Source: Corynebacterium sp. MSK297
GTDB taxonomy: Bacteria; Actinomycetota; Actinomycetes; Mycobacteriales; Mycobacteriaceae
Length of the DNA stretch: 53,310 bases
Direction: 5' to 3'
Assembly: GCF_030232885.1 (NCBI RefSeq)
Contig: NZ_JASPGD010000013.1
Span: forward strand, 1 to 53,310
Numbering within the stretch: the first letter of the stretch is position 1; every line of letters starts with the position of its first letter. Position numbers and translations under genes: made by a program. Under the pieces are notes generated by a model that saw nothing but the letters and a program-made list of their open reading frames with translations, was not told the origin of the DNA and did not search any database. Shown here one piece after another: positions 1 through 8,662 of this stretch.

Positions 1-1
1 G

Positions 2-631
2 TTTGTTGAGTGTTGGAAGAAAGAAAATCTCGAGGTTACCAGTTAAGGTCACTGGTCCGATATTCCAGCCCACTCCAACACTATGGGCTGGCCATGGTTT
101 GGAAAGATTCAAATCAAAATTGTTGACCCTGACAACCCTGACCAACCTGTTCGAAAAGGCCAACAAGGTGTCGCTGTAGTTCGTGGTAAGTCTATTACGA
201 CTGGCTACCTAGGAGATGAAGACCAATATCAGAGGAAATGGCATAAAGGTTGGTGGAACACCGGTGACGTTGCTTACTTAGACAAACTTCTACGAATCAA
301 GTTTGTCGATCGTAATGCTGACAAGTTCGGCGACCGCAGTCTAACGCACATGGAAAGTGTGTTACTGCAACAGCTTTCCGCAGCGCAGGAGATCATCCTC
401 TTGCCCGTAGCACACCAAGAGTTAGTGCCTGTAGCTATTCCCAACGCAGGTGAAACAGAGCAGCTCCTAGAACAATGGGCTCTGGTAGACATTCCGGGCG
501 TGACTCTTCGAGATCCTGTCCTGGTGTCATGGGATCAAGTCCCACTGACATCCACCTGGAAGATACGCCGCAGGAACTTAATGCAAAAACTAGGACTTAA
601 CACAGAGTGGATCGATCGTCGCTATGCATAA
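2..631 (+). pseudogene. C-terminal part of an AMP-forming acyl ligase, interrupted by a nonsense codon
   Basis: This is the carboxy-terminal part of an ANL-superfamily adenylating enzyme (acyl-CoA synthetase or AMP ligase); the rest lies upstream of the window. Visible motifs are TTGYLGD, GWWNTGDVAYLD (the A7 TGD motif), a following DR hinge motif, and PLTSTWKIRRRNL near the end, which carries the lysine that acts in adenylation. The frame is open from base 2 but has TAA at 44-46 and then continues with family-like residues (GHWSDIPAHSNTMG). The stop sits where the tyrosine of the A5 'YG' motif is expected, so it looks like a nonsense mutation. ATG 83 could still start a 182-residue fragment. 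The next gene overlaps it by 8 bases. That it is an ANL enzyme is fairly sure; the substrate is unknown. Confidence 0.7.
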
Positions 632-1451
632 CAATTGTCCTCTCCATCGTTTCTTAACCGTCTGCCAAGAAGAGCTAGCAGCAACCGTCATTGGAATGCC
701 CTATTCTTCGTGCACGCCTTTAATACGCGCATTTCATGAAACTACTCCTGCCGAGAAGTTTGGCGATGTGTGCGTACAGCAGCTTTTTCAAGTCACAGAT
801 CGAGTAGCTATAAGAACGGGCATCTCCTTTACCTATCTCAGAGATGGCCGCCACCTTACTGGTGTAGCTAACGTTCATGGGACGATGGTCGTAATCGATC
901 CGTATCTGTCACATCTTGAACCGATTGTTTTCCTTGAGAAGTCCGACCAAGACGAAACAACCGTCAGAGTTCCTGCAGCGCCCTTCACAGAGGATCACAA
1001 CGGCGAGCTGCGCGTTGGTTTCGTAGAAGCAGCATGGCTGCCAGCTAAAGGCCAGCTACACATTGCACAGATCAAATGGTCAAAAAGCAAAAGAACTTAT
1101 CAAGTAAGCAGAAAGTTCTCTCTATCTTCCTCCAATAGCGTTGATAGAGCATTAACCGGATTTGATTACCGGCCATTCCTGTTCCATCCAGAACAAACGT
1201 CACTTTCCGTTCGTTACATCGATCCGGATAGCTTGGCTTATCTTGAAGCTAGACTTCCTCTAAAAGCCGGAGGGAAAATCGAATATCGAATCAATAGCTC
1301 GCCGCTTAACCGAGATCGTGAAAGCTGGTTCTGGTCAATCATCAATCGATATGGCCACACGGATCAGTTAGAGATTGAAAACTATATTCATAGAGCCGAA
1401 TTATGCTACTGGGAAAACAAGCAGGCATGGGAACTAGATAGCTATGAATAG
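624..1451 (+). CDS. Unknown protein in a three-gene overlapping operon
   Basis: A 275-residue protein I do not recognise. The ATG at 624 overlaps the end of the adenylating-enzyme frame by 8 bases, and its own end overlaps the next gene by 8 bases, so the three genes are probably translated together. There is no signal peptide or membrane segment. A Cys50, His85, Asp92 order (VCVQQL, NVHGTMV, VVIDPYL) loosely recalls the Cys-His-Asp triad of arylamine N-acetyltransferases and transglutaminase-like acyl transferases. An acyl-transfer role would fit next to an AMP ligase, but the His-Asp spacing is short and no family signature is clear, so this is speculation. GC content is below that of the window as a whole. 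Confidence 0.6.
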   Translation: MHNNCPLHRFLTVCQEELAATVIGMPYSSCTPLIRAFHETTPAEKFGDVCVQQLFQVTDRVAIRTGISFTYLRDGRHLTGVANVHGTMVVIDPYLSHLEPIVFLEKSDQDETTVRVPAAPFTEDHNGELRVGFVEAAWLPAKGQLHIAQIKWSKSKRTYQVSRKFSLSSSNSVDRALTGFDYRPFLFHPEQTSLSVRYIDPDSLAYLEARLPLKAGGKIEYRINSSPLNRDRESWFWSIINRYGHTDQLEIENYIHRAELCYWENKQAWELDSYE

Positions 1452-1923
1452 CACATCTACACCACGCAACTTCTGCATTGTTGGCCCTATTCAAGCGCAT
1501 GGAAACGCCGACCACCGAGAGCCTCAAGAGTATCGAACCGAAATTTCTCAGGTAGTCCTAGGGCTATTCCCTAATTGTGTACAGTTTCACCCTGACCAAA
1601 AAGTCATACAGATCGCGACTCGGATCCTCGGCTCCAGAAAACAAGGAGCCTCCCCCGCAGAACAAGATATCGCAGCGATCAAGGAGGAGTTCCTTTGGGC
1701 GACTAAGAAAGTCGGAACCTGCGAACTCGTAGTGGGCTATCTACCCTTGGGCACCCTAAGCATGGGCACAGCAATGGAATTATACGCCGCCCATCTTGGG
1801 GGAGCTCACATAGTTCTAGTGTCAGAAAACACTGAAAATCTTGCACTGGCATCGACGGTCAACAAATTCGTTCCAGATCTAGAATCCCTCGATCGACACC
1901 TCAAAGAGACATTCGTTACCTAA
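1444..1923 (+). CDS. Nucleoside 2-deoxyribosyltransferase-like protein
   Basis: A 159-residue protein that resembles the nucleoside 2-deoxyribosyltransferase family (Rossmann-like fold, related to the SLOG superfamily). It begins with a CIVGPI segment (compare the N-terminal 'AGPI' strand of the family) and has LSMGTAMELYAA, which matches the conserved G-T-x-x-E segment that carries the catalytic glutamate. Family members exchange or hydrolyse nucleobases on deoxyribosides; some act in nucleoside natural-product or nucleotide-signal pathways. It is the third gene of an overlapping set (start at ATG 1444, eight bases before the previous stop). The substrate cannot be told from sequence; a base or sugar transfer in a small-molecule pathway with the neighbouring ligase is an inference. 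Confidence 0.6.
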   Translation: MNSTSTPRNFCIVGPIQAHGNADHREPQEYRTEISQVVLGLFPNCVQFHPDQKVIQIATRILGSRKQGASPAEQDIAAIKEEFLWATKKVGTCELVVGYLPLGTLSMGTAMELYAAHLGGAHIVLVSENTENLALASTVNKFVPDLESLDRHLKETFVT

Positions 1924-2074
1924 AATTTGATCTAAATCGAGCATAAGGTGCACGTCCCTTATAAAAAGATCCGTTAAACGCATCATGTCTTTATTGGATT
2001 TCCGACTTTAATGTACTCGTACAACGTAGTGCGCCCCGGGCTTGACCCCGGAAAGTGGACACGTCGGGGGTTAA

Positions 2075-2957
2075 CTATGCGACTTTAGCCAGTGTAGCTG
2101 AAGTCGTAGCTTCAAAGACATCAGGAGCTACAAGATTGCACCAGGAGTGTCGTCTGCGCGTGGTTGTAGCGCATGCACCACCGAAAGACTTCCTGACGGC
2201 AGGCGATCGGATCGTCAAAGACTTTCTGCTCACGCAAAACTTCCCGCTTTAAGGTCGCGTTAAACGATTCTGCTAGGGCATTATCAGCGCTAGTTCCCAC
2301 CGCGCCCATGGATTGGCGCACACCAAGTTGGGCGCAGTGGTCTTGAAATTCCTGTGAGGTGTACACACTGCCGTGATCGGAATGGAAAACAGCCCCATCA
2401 AGGCTGCCTCGTACACCGTGTGCGTGGGATAGCGCATCAATAACCAACGAGACACGCATATGCACGGCAAGTGCATAACCTGCAAGTTTCCGTGAATAAG
2501 TGTCAATGACTGTAGCAAGGTACATGTTCTTGCCTCCCTTACAGGGCAGGTAGGTAATATCGCCGACATAAACGCGGTTCGGTTTGTCAGCTGTGAATGT
2601 GCGTCCCACTAAATCGGGCATGACACGGTGGCCTGGCTTGCGCTTGGTGGTGATGCACCGACGCCGTGTGCTAAAGCCTTGTAGCCCCATGGCTTTCATG
2701 ATTCGTGCAACCTTCTTGTGATTAACCGGGGTATACGCCGGGTCTTCCTTGAGGCTTGCGGCGATGCGTTTAGCACCATAAAGACCATGCTCATCATTAA
2801 AGATGGACCTGATTCTTATGCCAATAAGACCCTCTGATTGCATCTTTAACCTGCGTTTTTCCCGTGTGCTGACCCATTGATAAAACGAAGAACGATTCAG
2901 CTTTAACACATCGCACATCCGTGTAAGCCGAGTACTCGGTTCGGTGGTCATAGACAA
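2075..2957 (-). pseudogene. IS3 transposase orfB, frameshifted at both ends
   Basis: This is the DDE integrase-type catalytic subunit of an IS3 transposase. The catalytic residues are present: Asp in VGDITYL, Asp in FHSDHGSVYTS, Glu in NALAESFNATLKRE. Two breaks are visible. Near 2160 one base is missing: restoring it gives RRRHSWCNLVAPDVF and then EATTSATLAKVA, ending at the TAG complementary to 2075-2077, whereas the present frame stops early at 2121. Near 2935 the usual N-terminal stretch (FQFVYDHRTEYS) is in a different frame from the following TRMCDVLKLNRSSFYQW. Programmed frameshifting in IS3 elements occurs between orfA and orfB and would not explain two shifts inside orfB. Confidence 0.8.
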
Positions 2958-2986
2958 ACTGGAAACCGGTCACCAGTGAGTCTGCT

Positions 2987-3271
2987 TTAAGCAAAATATT
3001 TGGCAGCCTTGCGCAGAATATCGCGTTCTTCGCGCAGCTTAGCGTTTTCTTTTTCTAACTGGCGGATTCGCTCAGAATCATTCGCCGGTTGGGCTTGATC
3101 GTGCACGGCTTTTATGCGGGAACGCTTTCCGGTGCCGTACTTTTTGACCCATGAATGTAGCGAGACTCGGTTGACGCCGAGCTCTGCTGATGCTGTCTCC
3201 AGTGAGAGCCCCTCATTGTTTTCATACAGGGCCACGGCATCGCGTTTGAATTCTTCAGAATACCTGGTCAT
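2987..3271 (-). CDS. IS3 transposase orfA (helix-turn-helix subunit)
   Basis: A 94-residue DNA-binding subunit of an IS3-family transposase. It starts MTRYSEEFKRDAVALYE, contains a helix-turn-helix (LETASAELGVNRVSLHSWVKKY), and ends with the leucine-zipper-like region typical of the family (RIRQLEKENAKLREERDIL, then RKAAKYFA). The protein would bind the inverted repeats and cooperate with OrfB. The start is ATG with an AAAGG-type ribosome site upstream. This reading frame is intact, but its partner OrfB is broken. Confidence 0.85.
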   Translation of the reverse strand: MTRYSEEFKRDAVALYENNEGLSLETASAELGVNRVSLHSWVKKYGTGKRSRIKAVHDQAQPANDSERIRQLEKENAKLREERDILRKAAKYFA

Positions 3272-3356
3272 GGTGGTAGATTACCTTTCTTTCCAGCCCG
3301 ACTGGGTTGGGTATCAGGTGTCCACCAAACAGGGGTCAGGCCCACTCACTAAAAAT

Positions 3357-3803
3357 TTACTTAACCTCTATCGTGCACTCACCAGGAGTCCCCACGCGAC
3401 CTTCCGCATGTACTTTAATATTCGATATTAAAGAATTTGGAATGTTGGTTGGTAGCTGCATTTCAGCCTGCATGCTTCCCATCTCAAAAGATTGAGTCTT
3501 TGATTCTTTAGAATTATCCATAAAGATAATCTCAGCCCTAATTTTGTCTCCAGGTTGTCCCTTGTACGTGATATGTGCTGTAGGTCGTTCATGGTCAATA
3601 TCAATCACTGACTCATCACATTTTCCATCTGGTGAGACGTCTCCAAGGATAGGATCTGTCGGGTTGCGAACTGGAATCTTTGAGACATTGCTACCGGGGA
3701 GACTGACAGGAGAAGAATCAGCTCCTTCCTGAGCGTTGGAACATCCTGCAATGAGGAATGCACCAGATACGAGGAGCAAAGCTATCCGATAGGGGTTTTT
3801 CAC
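3357..3803 (-). CDS. Small secreted lipoprotein, function unknown
   Basis: About 148 residues. The N-terminus is a lipoprotein signal peptide: a short basic start (VKNPYR), a hydrophobic core (IALLLVSGAFL) and the lipobox LIAGC, after which the protein should be lipid-anchored on the outer face of the membrane. The mature part is Ser/Pro-rich and then a beta-rich domain with two cysteines (GKCDES and PGECTIEV) that could form a disulfide. GTG at 3803 is preferred because AGAAGG lies eight bases upstream; a TTG one codon earlier is possible. It sits alone between two insertion sequences, on the same strand as their transposases. No family assigned. Confidence 0.65.
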   Translation of the reverse strand: MKNPYRIALLLVSGAFLIAGCSNAQEGADSSPVSLPGSNVSKIPVRNPTDPILGDVSPDGKCDESVIDIDHERPTAHITYKGQPGDKIRAEIIFMDNSKESKTQSFEMGSMQAEMQLPTNIPNSLISNIKVHAEGRVGTPGECTIEVK

Positions 3804-4177
3804 CAATTAGACCTTCTTTCACATTGGATTCCGTTGGGGAAGAAAGCTGAGCCAGGTTTGCCAGAAGAATCTCAGAACGTAGCGAAGTTGCCGCGAGGGA
3901 AAGCGATTAGCACTTCTCCCTTCCCCATCATATCTTCATGACAGCCTGTGATAAGGCGAATTCCTGTTAATCGGAATAGTTTCTGATTAATCGCCCATAA
4001 AATAGCCATTTGGCTGACCAAATTTGTGGGGTGTTCCTATATAGGTTGTCAACTCCGTGGGTGAGGTTGTTGGGGGTGTAAAGGGCTTCTTTTTCGCTTT
4101 GTGGATGTTGTTTTCGGGCATCGTGAGGAGCCGATTGGGCTTTTTGTGCAATCGGCTTGGATAAGGGGCTGTTGGTT
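3804..4177. other. Non-coding stretch and downstream end of the IS110 remnant
   Basis: No convincing gene is present. The part next to the transposase (about 4030-4177) is probably the downstream non-coding end of the IS110 element. It holds a perfect nine-base-pair hairpin, AGCCGATTG at 4129-4137 pairing with CAATCGGCT at 4149-4157, with an 11-base loop. The hairpin follows the transposase stop (read on the minus strand), so it could be a transcription terminator or an element end structure. Confidence 0.4.
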
Positions 4178-5253
4178 TTAGGCTGCTGCGGCCTCCTGGA
4201 TTGTGGACATGTCTCGGTAGAGCTCGCCGCTTCGCATCATGGCGAAGACAACGTTGAGACGTCGGCGTGCGAGTGCGACGACTGCGGCGTTGTGTCTTTT
4301 GTCTTCTTTGCGTTTTCGCTCATAGAATTGCCGGGAGCGCTCGTGGAATCTGATCGATGCAAAAGACGATTGCCATAGGGCGTTGTTTAATTTTTTGTTG
4401 CCAGCCCGGTTGGGCGAATTCGACATAATGGACGTTGTCGACTGATTCGGGGTTTGTGCTGCTAGGGGTGTAGATTTGCGGGGTTTGGCACACACTTTTT
4501 GTCGTTTAACCCCTGCATCGGGGAAGTCGGACATATCGCCAACAGTCATGAGGATCTGCGCGGTGTTACGCGGGCCGATGCCGGGCATGGATAAAAGAAT
4601 TTCGGTCTGAGGAATGTCCTGAATAAGTTCAAGTACCTGCGCCTCGATTTCTGTACGATGGCCAAGTTTGGCCAGTGCATCTTTGGCGGACATTGCTACG
4701 CCAAGTTCGGTGTATTCTGCGCCGGCAATGGACACGGTCTGCCCGTGGATGGCAGCAAGCATGGCATCGATGACAGGCTCTGGATTGCGCGCGTTGTGAC
4801 TGCGCGCAAAGGCTTTCAGGCGTGTGCTACCGACGCGTCGATCTTGGTGGGACCACCGTATTTCGCAAGTAGGTGGAGGATCCACTTTCTGTGAATCGTC
4901 TGTCCGCGCAGGACATGTTCGAATGCAGGATAGGTTCCCACGAGCGCGGATCGCATCTGGTTAATCAGGCGTGTGTAGGCCCGTGCGAGGTCTTCGTCGA
5001 TACCGTTGAGAACTTTCAGCTGGATAAAGACTTCTTCAACGCGGTCGAGGTTGCGCAGGGCATCTGGAAGGTTAAGACCGGCATGGGCGATGACGTAGGC
5101 GTCGTCGGCGAGGAATGTGCTGAAGAGCTTGCGTAGTGAGCCTTCATGCTGGTTGATGCGTTTGGATAGGACTTGTCTGCCTTGGGGATCGAGGACGCAG
5201 GCGTGGTGGAAGTATGTGCCAACGTAGACGCCAATGACGAAGTCATAGGCCAT
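4178..5253 (-). pseudogene. IS110-family transposase, decayed
   Basis: Remnant of a DEDD-type IS110 transposase. The N-terminal part (from 5253) reads MAYDFVIGVYVGTYFHHACV; the family has GIDVGK here, so the first catalytic Asp is replaced by Tyr. After FLADD the middle of the RuvC-like domain is missing: the frame jumps directly to sequence that normally lies after it (VLNGIDEDLARAYTRLIN). A frameshift near 4850 moves the rest into another frame, where the conserved SMPGIGPRNTAQILMTVGD is found, and a further shifted patch lies around 4440-4500 before SPNRAGNKKLNNALWQSSF. Several independent lesions make it certainly inactive. Confidence 0.85.
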
Positions 5254-5560
5254 GGGTGTATGCCTCCTAGCGATGAATTAGAGGTTGGATTATTTAAGCT
5301 TCATCGCTGGGGTTGTCGGACATACTTGGTACTGGCATCCATATTACTGTGAGACCTCATACCACCTGGGCTGGGTCAGGTTCCTATTAGCAGTTGAAGT
5401 ATGTCACTGTCTTCGGCGGCATCACCCCCTGGATCATTGTCAGACAGGGACAGGAATAAGCCATACCGAAGCCAGCGACTAGTTCCACTGTCTTTTCGGA
5501 CGGCGCGAACGAACATAAACATAGCCTGCCCAGTCGGGTGGACAGGTTATGAATCTTCGG
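5254..5560 (-). other. 5' non-coding region of the IS110 remnant with a hairpin
   Basis: No gene is seen. Just upstream of the transposase start (on its strand), AGCGATGAA at 5269-5277 pairs perfectly with TTCATCGCT at 5300-5308 around a 22-base loop. IS110-group elements encode their bridge RNA in the non-coding end upstream of the transposase, so the remaining part up to about 5560 is where such an RNA would lie. I cannot fold it reliably by eye and the element is dead. Confidence 0.35.
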
Positions 5561-5635
5561 TGCCCTGATGTGGAACTGCTAACAACGTAATGGGAGCGGG
5601 GGCAAGGTCAGTAAATTGAGCCTGGCGTAAATCTA

Positions 5636-5654
5636 TCAGCATTGCCTAACCTGA
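5636..5654 (+). promoter_or_regulatory. Putative DtxR iron box
   Basis: TCAGCATTGCCTAACCTGA matches the 19-base corynebacterial DtxR consensus TTAGGTTAGCCTAACCTAA at 14 of 19 positions, with the GCCTAACCT core of the right half perfect. It lies about 58 bases upstream of the first gene of the GC-rich transport operon, where a repressor would cover the promoter. DtxR with Fe(II) would shut the operon off in iron-replete cells. I could not place a confident -35/-10 pair. Confidence 0.55.
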
Positions 5655-5711
5655 TACTGTTTTAGATGGTGTTCCCGATCGGGAATCGGCAACGGAAACG
5701 AGGCGGTGACG

Positions 5712-6353
5712 ATGAACGGAAAACGTGGATCGACCGGAGAACCCCTCTCCGGAGGGGGAGCCGGGGACGCGGTGGCGTCGCAGACGGATGACGGGCGGTT
5801 GGTGCACGTTGCACCGGTCGCAGCGGCTGGCCGACCATCCACCCGCGACATGCTCGTCGCCGCCGCGATCGGCGTCGCGGGGTCTCTCATCATCGTGCCC
5901 CTGACCTACCTGCAGGTGTTCGCCGGCATCGCCCACGTTTATCTCGTCGCGGCGACGCTCGGGTTGTGGTTCCTGCAGTGCGTTGTTCCCCTCATCGTCG
6001 TCTGCAAGCCTGGCGCGAGCCTCATCGCGTGCCTTGCCATGGGCGTCGTGTCCGCGGCGACCACCCCGTTCGGCGCCGCCGCAATCGGGGCGCTGATTAT
6101 GGAAGGATTGCTCATCGAGCTTCCGTTCATGGTCACCCTGTACCGGCGGTGGACGCGCCCCCAGTTCGTGGCGTCGGCGATGTTGTTCTCCGCGCTGATG
6201 GGAACGATGGCTCCGCGCGCAGTCGGCGTCGACTCGCCGACCACGCCCATGACCCTGATCAGCTTCGCCGTAGCCTTGGCATCGAGCCTGGTGTTTTTGG
6301 TCCTGGGCTTTGCCGTCGCAAAGGGGCTTCGCGGCCGCGGGGTCACCCGGTGA
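5712..6353 (+). CDS. ECF transporter S component, YkoE-like
   Basis: Substrate-binding membrane component (about 213 residues) of an energy-coupling-factor importer. After a disordered Gly/Ser-rich N-terminus come about five to six hydrophobic segments from TRDMLVAAAIGVAG onward. The central pattern (GLWFLQ, KPGASLIACLAMG, MEGLLIELPFMVTLYRRW) resembles the YkoE family, best known with YkoD/YkoC in thiamine-precursor uptake. ATG 5712 is chosen because GAGG lies eight bases upstream; GTG 5706 is too close to it. The stop overlaps the GTG of the next gene (GTGA), which encodes the ATPases and the T component. The iron box upstream and the siderophore-type neighbours point to a metallophore-linked substrate instead, so the substrate is open. 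Confidence 0.75.
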   Translation: MNGKRGSTGEPLSGGGAGDAVASQTDDGRLVHVAPVAAAGRPSTRDMLVAAAIGVAGSLIIVPLTYLQVFAGIAHVYLVAATLGLWFLQCVVPLIVVCKPGASLIACLAMGVVSAATTPFGAAAIGALIMEGLLIELPFMVTLYRRWTRPQFVASAMLFSALMGTMAPRAVGVDSPTTPMTLISFAVALASSLVFLVLGFAVAKGLRGRGVTR

Positions 6354-8662
6354 CCGGCGGAGCACCCGCGTGCGCCGGTGCGACACGCGGGACGGCCCCG
6401 GCCCGGTTGCGGGTCAGTGGCGCGGGCGTGCGGCACGCCGATGGGCGATGGGCACCCGACATGGTGGATCTCTCCTTCGATTTCGGCACGATAAACGCCA
6501 TCACGGGACCCGTGGGATGCGGAAAGACGAGCCTGGCCCACCTCATCGCTGGACTGATCCCCTCGCACATCCCCATCGACCATGCCGGATTCGTGCACAT
6601 CGTCGATGCCGACGGCACTGAATACCCCGTGGACGGGGACCGGGTCACCTTCGTCGGGCAAGACCCGGCGACGCAGGTGCTCACGCTCCGAGTCGTCGAT
6701 GACGTGTCCATGGCCCTCGAATTTTCCCTCGTGGAAGCCGGCATCGTCGCCAAGCGATCAGCCGAGTCCCTATCGGAGCTCGGGCTGTCAGAGCTCGCGG
6801 AAAAAGATCCGTGGGCTTTGTCGGGTGGGCAACGCCAGCGGATGGCCATCGCGGGTGCGGTGGCCAGGGCGCCGGAGGTCATGATCTTCGACGAGCCCGC
6901 GGCCCACGTCGACGAGGACGGTCGCCGGTCGCTGTTCGCCGCCATCCGTGAATTGCGGGCCCCGGGGCGCGTCATCCTGCTCATCGAGCACGACCTCCGC
7001 CCGTTCGATGGGTGGGTCGATACGGTGACAATCCTCGATGCGGACGGGAACGTCGCCGCGCACGGAGCGCCGGAGGGCATCGCGGTGAAGGACATTGCGA
7101 CGTCGGCCGCGACCGCCGGAGCGCCGGACGCCAGTACGCCGGGCACGGGGGCGGCGGACCGTCCCGATCCGGAATCGGAGGCGGATGCCGTTCCACTGCT
7201 GGCCTTGACCGGAACCCACGTGGCCCGAGGCGGGGAGAGGATCCTGAACGGGGCCGATCTGGCACTGGAACGGGGCGAGATTCATGCCCTAGTCGGCGCC
7301 AACGGAGCCGGTAAGTCCACCTTGCTGGCGGTGCTGTCGGGCCAGATGAAGTCGGGAGCGGACATCCAGATCGACGGCGCGTCCGCCCGGCGCGTCCCCG
7401 ACGCCTTCGCGTCGTGGGCGTTCCAGAACCCCGAGCACCAGTTCACTCGCGCGACCGTCGCCGCGGAAATCGACTCCGCGCTGGCCGGCACGGACCCGCA
7501 CGGGCCACTCGGCGCCGATGAGCTGCGGAAACTGCGGGAAGCCCTGTGCCCCCGGGCACTTGACCCCGTCTCGCCGTTCGTCCTGTCGGGCGGACAGAAA
7601 AGACGGTTGGGCATCTTCCTGGCGGTGGCGGCCAATCGCCGTTTGCTGCTTCTCGACGAGCCGTTGGCGCACCTGGATTCGCCGAGCTCGCGCATCGTGC
7701 TGGATGCGCTGGCGGAATACGCCGGGGCCGGCGGAACCGTTGTGTTCACGTGCCACGACCGCCGTGTCGCGCGAACGTGGGCGGATCGGGCGAGCATCGT
7801 CGCCGAAGGGAAGGTCGCCTGGTCCGGTCCCGCGACCGACGTGCCGGCTGCCCCGGAGTCGTCCCGGCGGGATCGCGCACTGCCCGCGGCCGGCGCACGG
7901 ACGTCCGGGGACGAAAGCCCCTGGACCGGTGAATCCGACGCTCGGAGGCGCGCGGGGTTGAACGCCATCACGATCGTCGCGGCGGTGATGCTTGTCCTCG
8001 TCGCCGGGCTGCTCTCCGGCGGAGACGCCGTTCTCGCGCTGACGGGGGTTGCGTTCCTCGCACTCGCTGCGATCGCGGAACGCGACGTTCGGGCGACGGC
8101 GGGGAAGGTCCTCCTCGTCCTGTTGATCGGGGTGTTCTTCGGCCTGCTCGGGTGGCGCTCCGAGTTCTACGGCGGTGGGGATCCGGCGGAGGCCGTCCGC
8201 CACGGCATCCATCACGGACTGCTGCTGACGGCCGTGTTCGCGGGGACGGTCCTGGTCTCCGCGTGCATGCGCGTCGAGGAGCTTTTCGACGCCATGGTGC
8301 AACGCCTCCGGGTTCCCTACACATGGTGCACCATAGCGATTTCCGGGGTGAGCATCGCGGCGTTCCTGCGCAGCGAAATCCCCCAGCTGACATGGGCGAT
8401 TAGATTGCGCTCGATGCGACCGAAGCAGTCTTTCCGCTCCGGTTTCATACGCGCGACGACGCCCGCGCGCATCGCCTTCCCCTTGTTCGTCAGCGCCGTG
8501 CGCTGCGCCGAAAAGCTGTCCCTGACCCTGGCGATGCGCAACTTCGGCCTCTATCCGCGGCGTACCTTCCGCACCGTTCACCCCTGGCGAGTGCGTGACG
8601 GGTTCGCGGCCGCAGCGTCCGCCGCGGCCTTCGTCGCCGCCCTGGTGTCCACAGTGACTTGA
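6350..8662 (+). CDS. Fused ECF transporter: two ATPase domains plus T component
   Basis: A single 770-residue chain holds all energising parts of an ECF importer. Domain 1 has Walker A GPVGCGKTS (about residue 53), signature LSGGQRQR (about 156) and Walker B VMIFDEPAA. Domain 2 has GANGAGKST (about 316), LSGGQKRR (about 411) and LLLLDEP (about 430). From about 537 the chain becomes a membrane T component with four to five hydrophobic segments and the coupling-helix-like region RLRSMRPKQSF. The order A-A-T corresponds to YkoD plus YkoC in one polypeptide. GTG 6350 overlaps the previous stop (GTGA) and begins just before the first ATPase strand, so it is the best start although the frame is open further upstream. 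GC content is very high. The partner is the YkoE-like S component. Confidence 0.85.
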   Translation: MTGGAPACAGATRGTAPARLRVSGAGVRHADGRWAPDMVDLSFDFGTINAITGPVGCGKTSLAHLIAGLIPSHIPIDHAGFVHIVDADGTEYPVDGDRVTFVGQDPATQVLTLRVVDDVSMALEFSLVEAGIVAKRSAESLSELGLSELAEKDPWALSGGQRQRMAIAGAVARAPEVMIFDEPAAHVDEDGRRSLFAAIRELRAPGRVILLIEHDLRPFDGWVDTVTILDADGNVAAHGAPEGIAVKDIATSAATAGAPDASTPGTGAADRPDPESEADAVPLLALTGTHVARGGERILNGADLALERGEIHALVGANGAGKSTLLAVLSGQMKSGADIQIDGASARRVPDAFASWAFQNPEHQFTRATVAAEIDSALAGTDPHGPLGADELRKLREALCPRALDPVSPFVLSGGQKRRLGIFLAVAANRRLLLLDEPLAHLDSPSSRIVLDALAEYAGAGGTVVFTCHDRRVARTWADRASIVAEGKVAWSGPATDVPAAPESSRRDRALPAAGARTSGDESPWTGESDARRRAGLNAITIVAAVMLVLVAGLLSGGDAVLALTGVAFLALAAIAERDVRATAGKVLLVLLIGVFFGLLGWRSEFYGGGDPAEAVRHGIHHGLLLTAVFAGTVLVSACMRVEELFDAMVQRLRVPYTWCTIAISGVSIAAFLRSEIPQLTWAIRLRSMRPKQSFRSGFIRATTPARIAFPLFVSAVRCAEKLSLTLAMRNFGLYPRRTFRTVHPWRVRDGFAAAASAAAFVAALVSTVT

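Larger units (their letters stand above)
2038..3343 (-). mobile_element. IS3-family insertion sequence, inactive
   Basis: The element is about 1.3 kb. The left end reads GGGCTTGACCCCGGAAAGTG and the complement of the right end reads GGGCCTGACCCCTGTTTGGT; both continue into GTGGACAC, so these are imperfect terminal inverted repeats. No clear target duplication is visible. The transposase lies on the minus strand as orfA (2987-3271) and orfB (2075-2957). orfB contains at least two frameshifts, so the copy should not transpose by itself. Confidence 0.8.

Noticed and set aside
2121..2957. Programmed frameshifting as the explanation for the split IS3 orfB
   Set aside because: The shifts lie inside orfB (near 2160 and 2935), not at the orfA/orfB junction, and no slippery sequence is seen there.
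5560..5711. TPP riboswitch expected before a YkoE-like gene
   Set aside because: The conserved CUGAGA and ACCUGAUC-type elements in the right order and spacing were not found; only a short CCTGATA resemblance inside the DtxR-like box.
5966..6349. Upstream extension of the ECF fusion protein to 898 residues
   Set aside because: This part overlaps the S-component gene in another frame and is Arg-rich nonsense. GTG 6350 with a GTGA overlap is the better start.
7210..7230. Other CACGTG sequences as extra parS sites, for example in the ECF fusion gene
   Set aside because: The flanking bases do not fit NTTNCACGTGNAAN.
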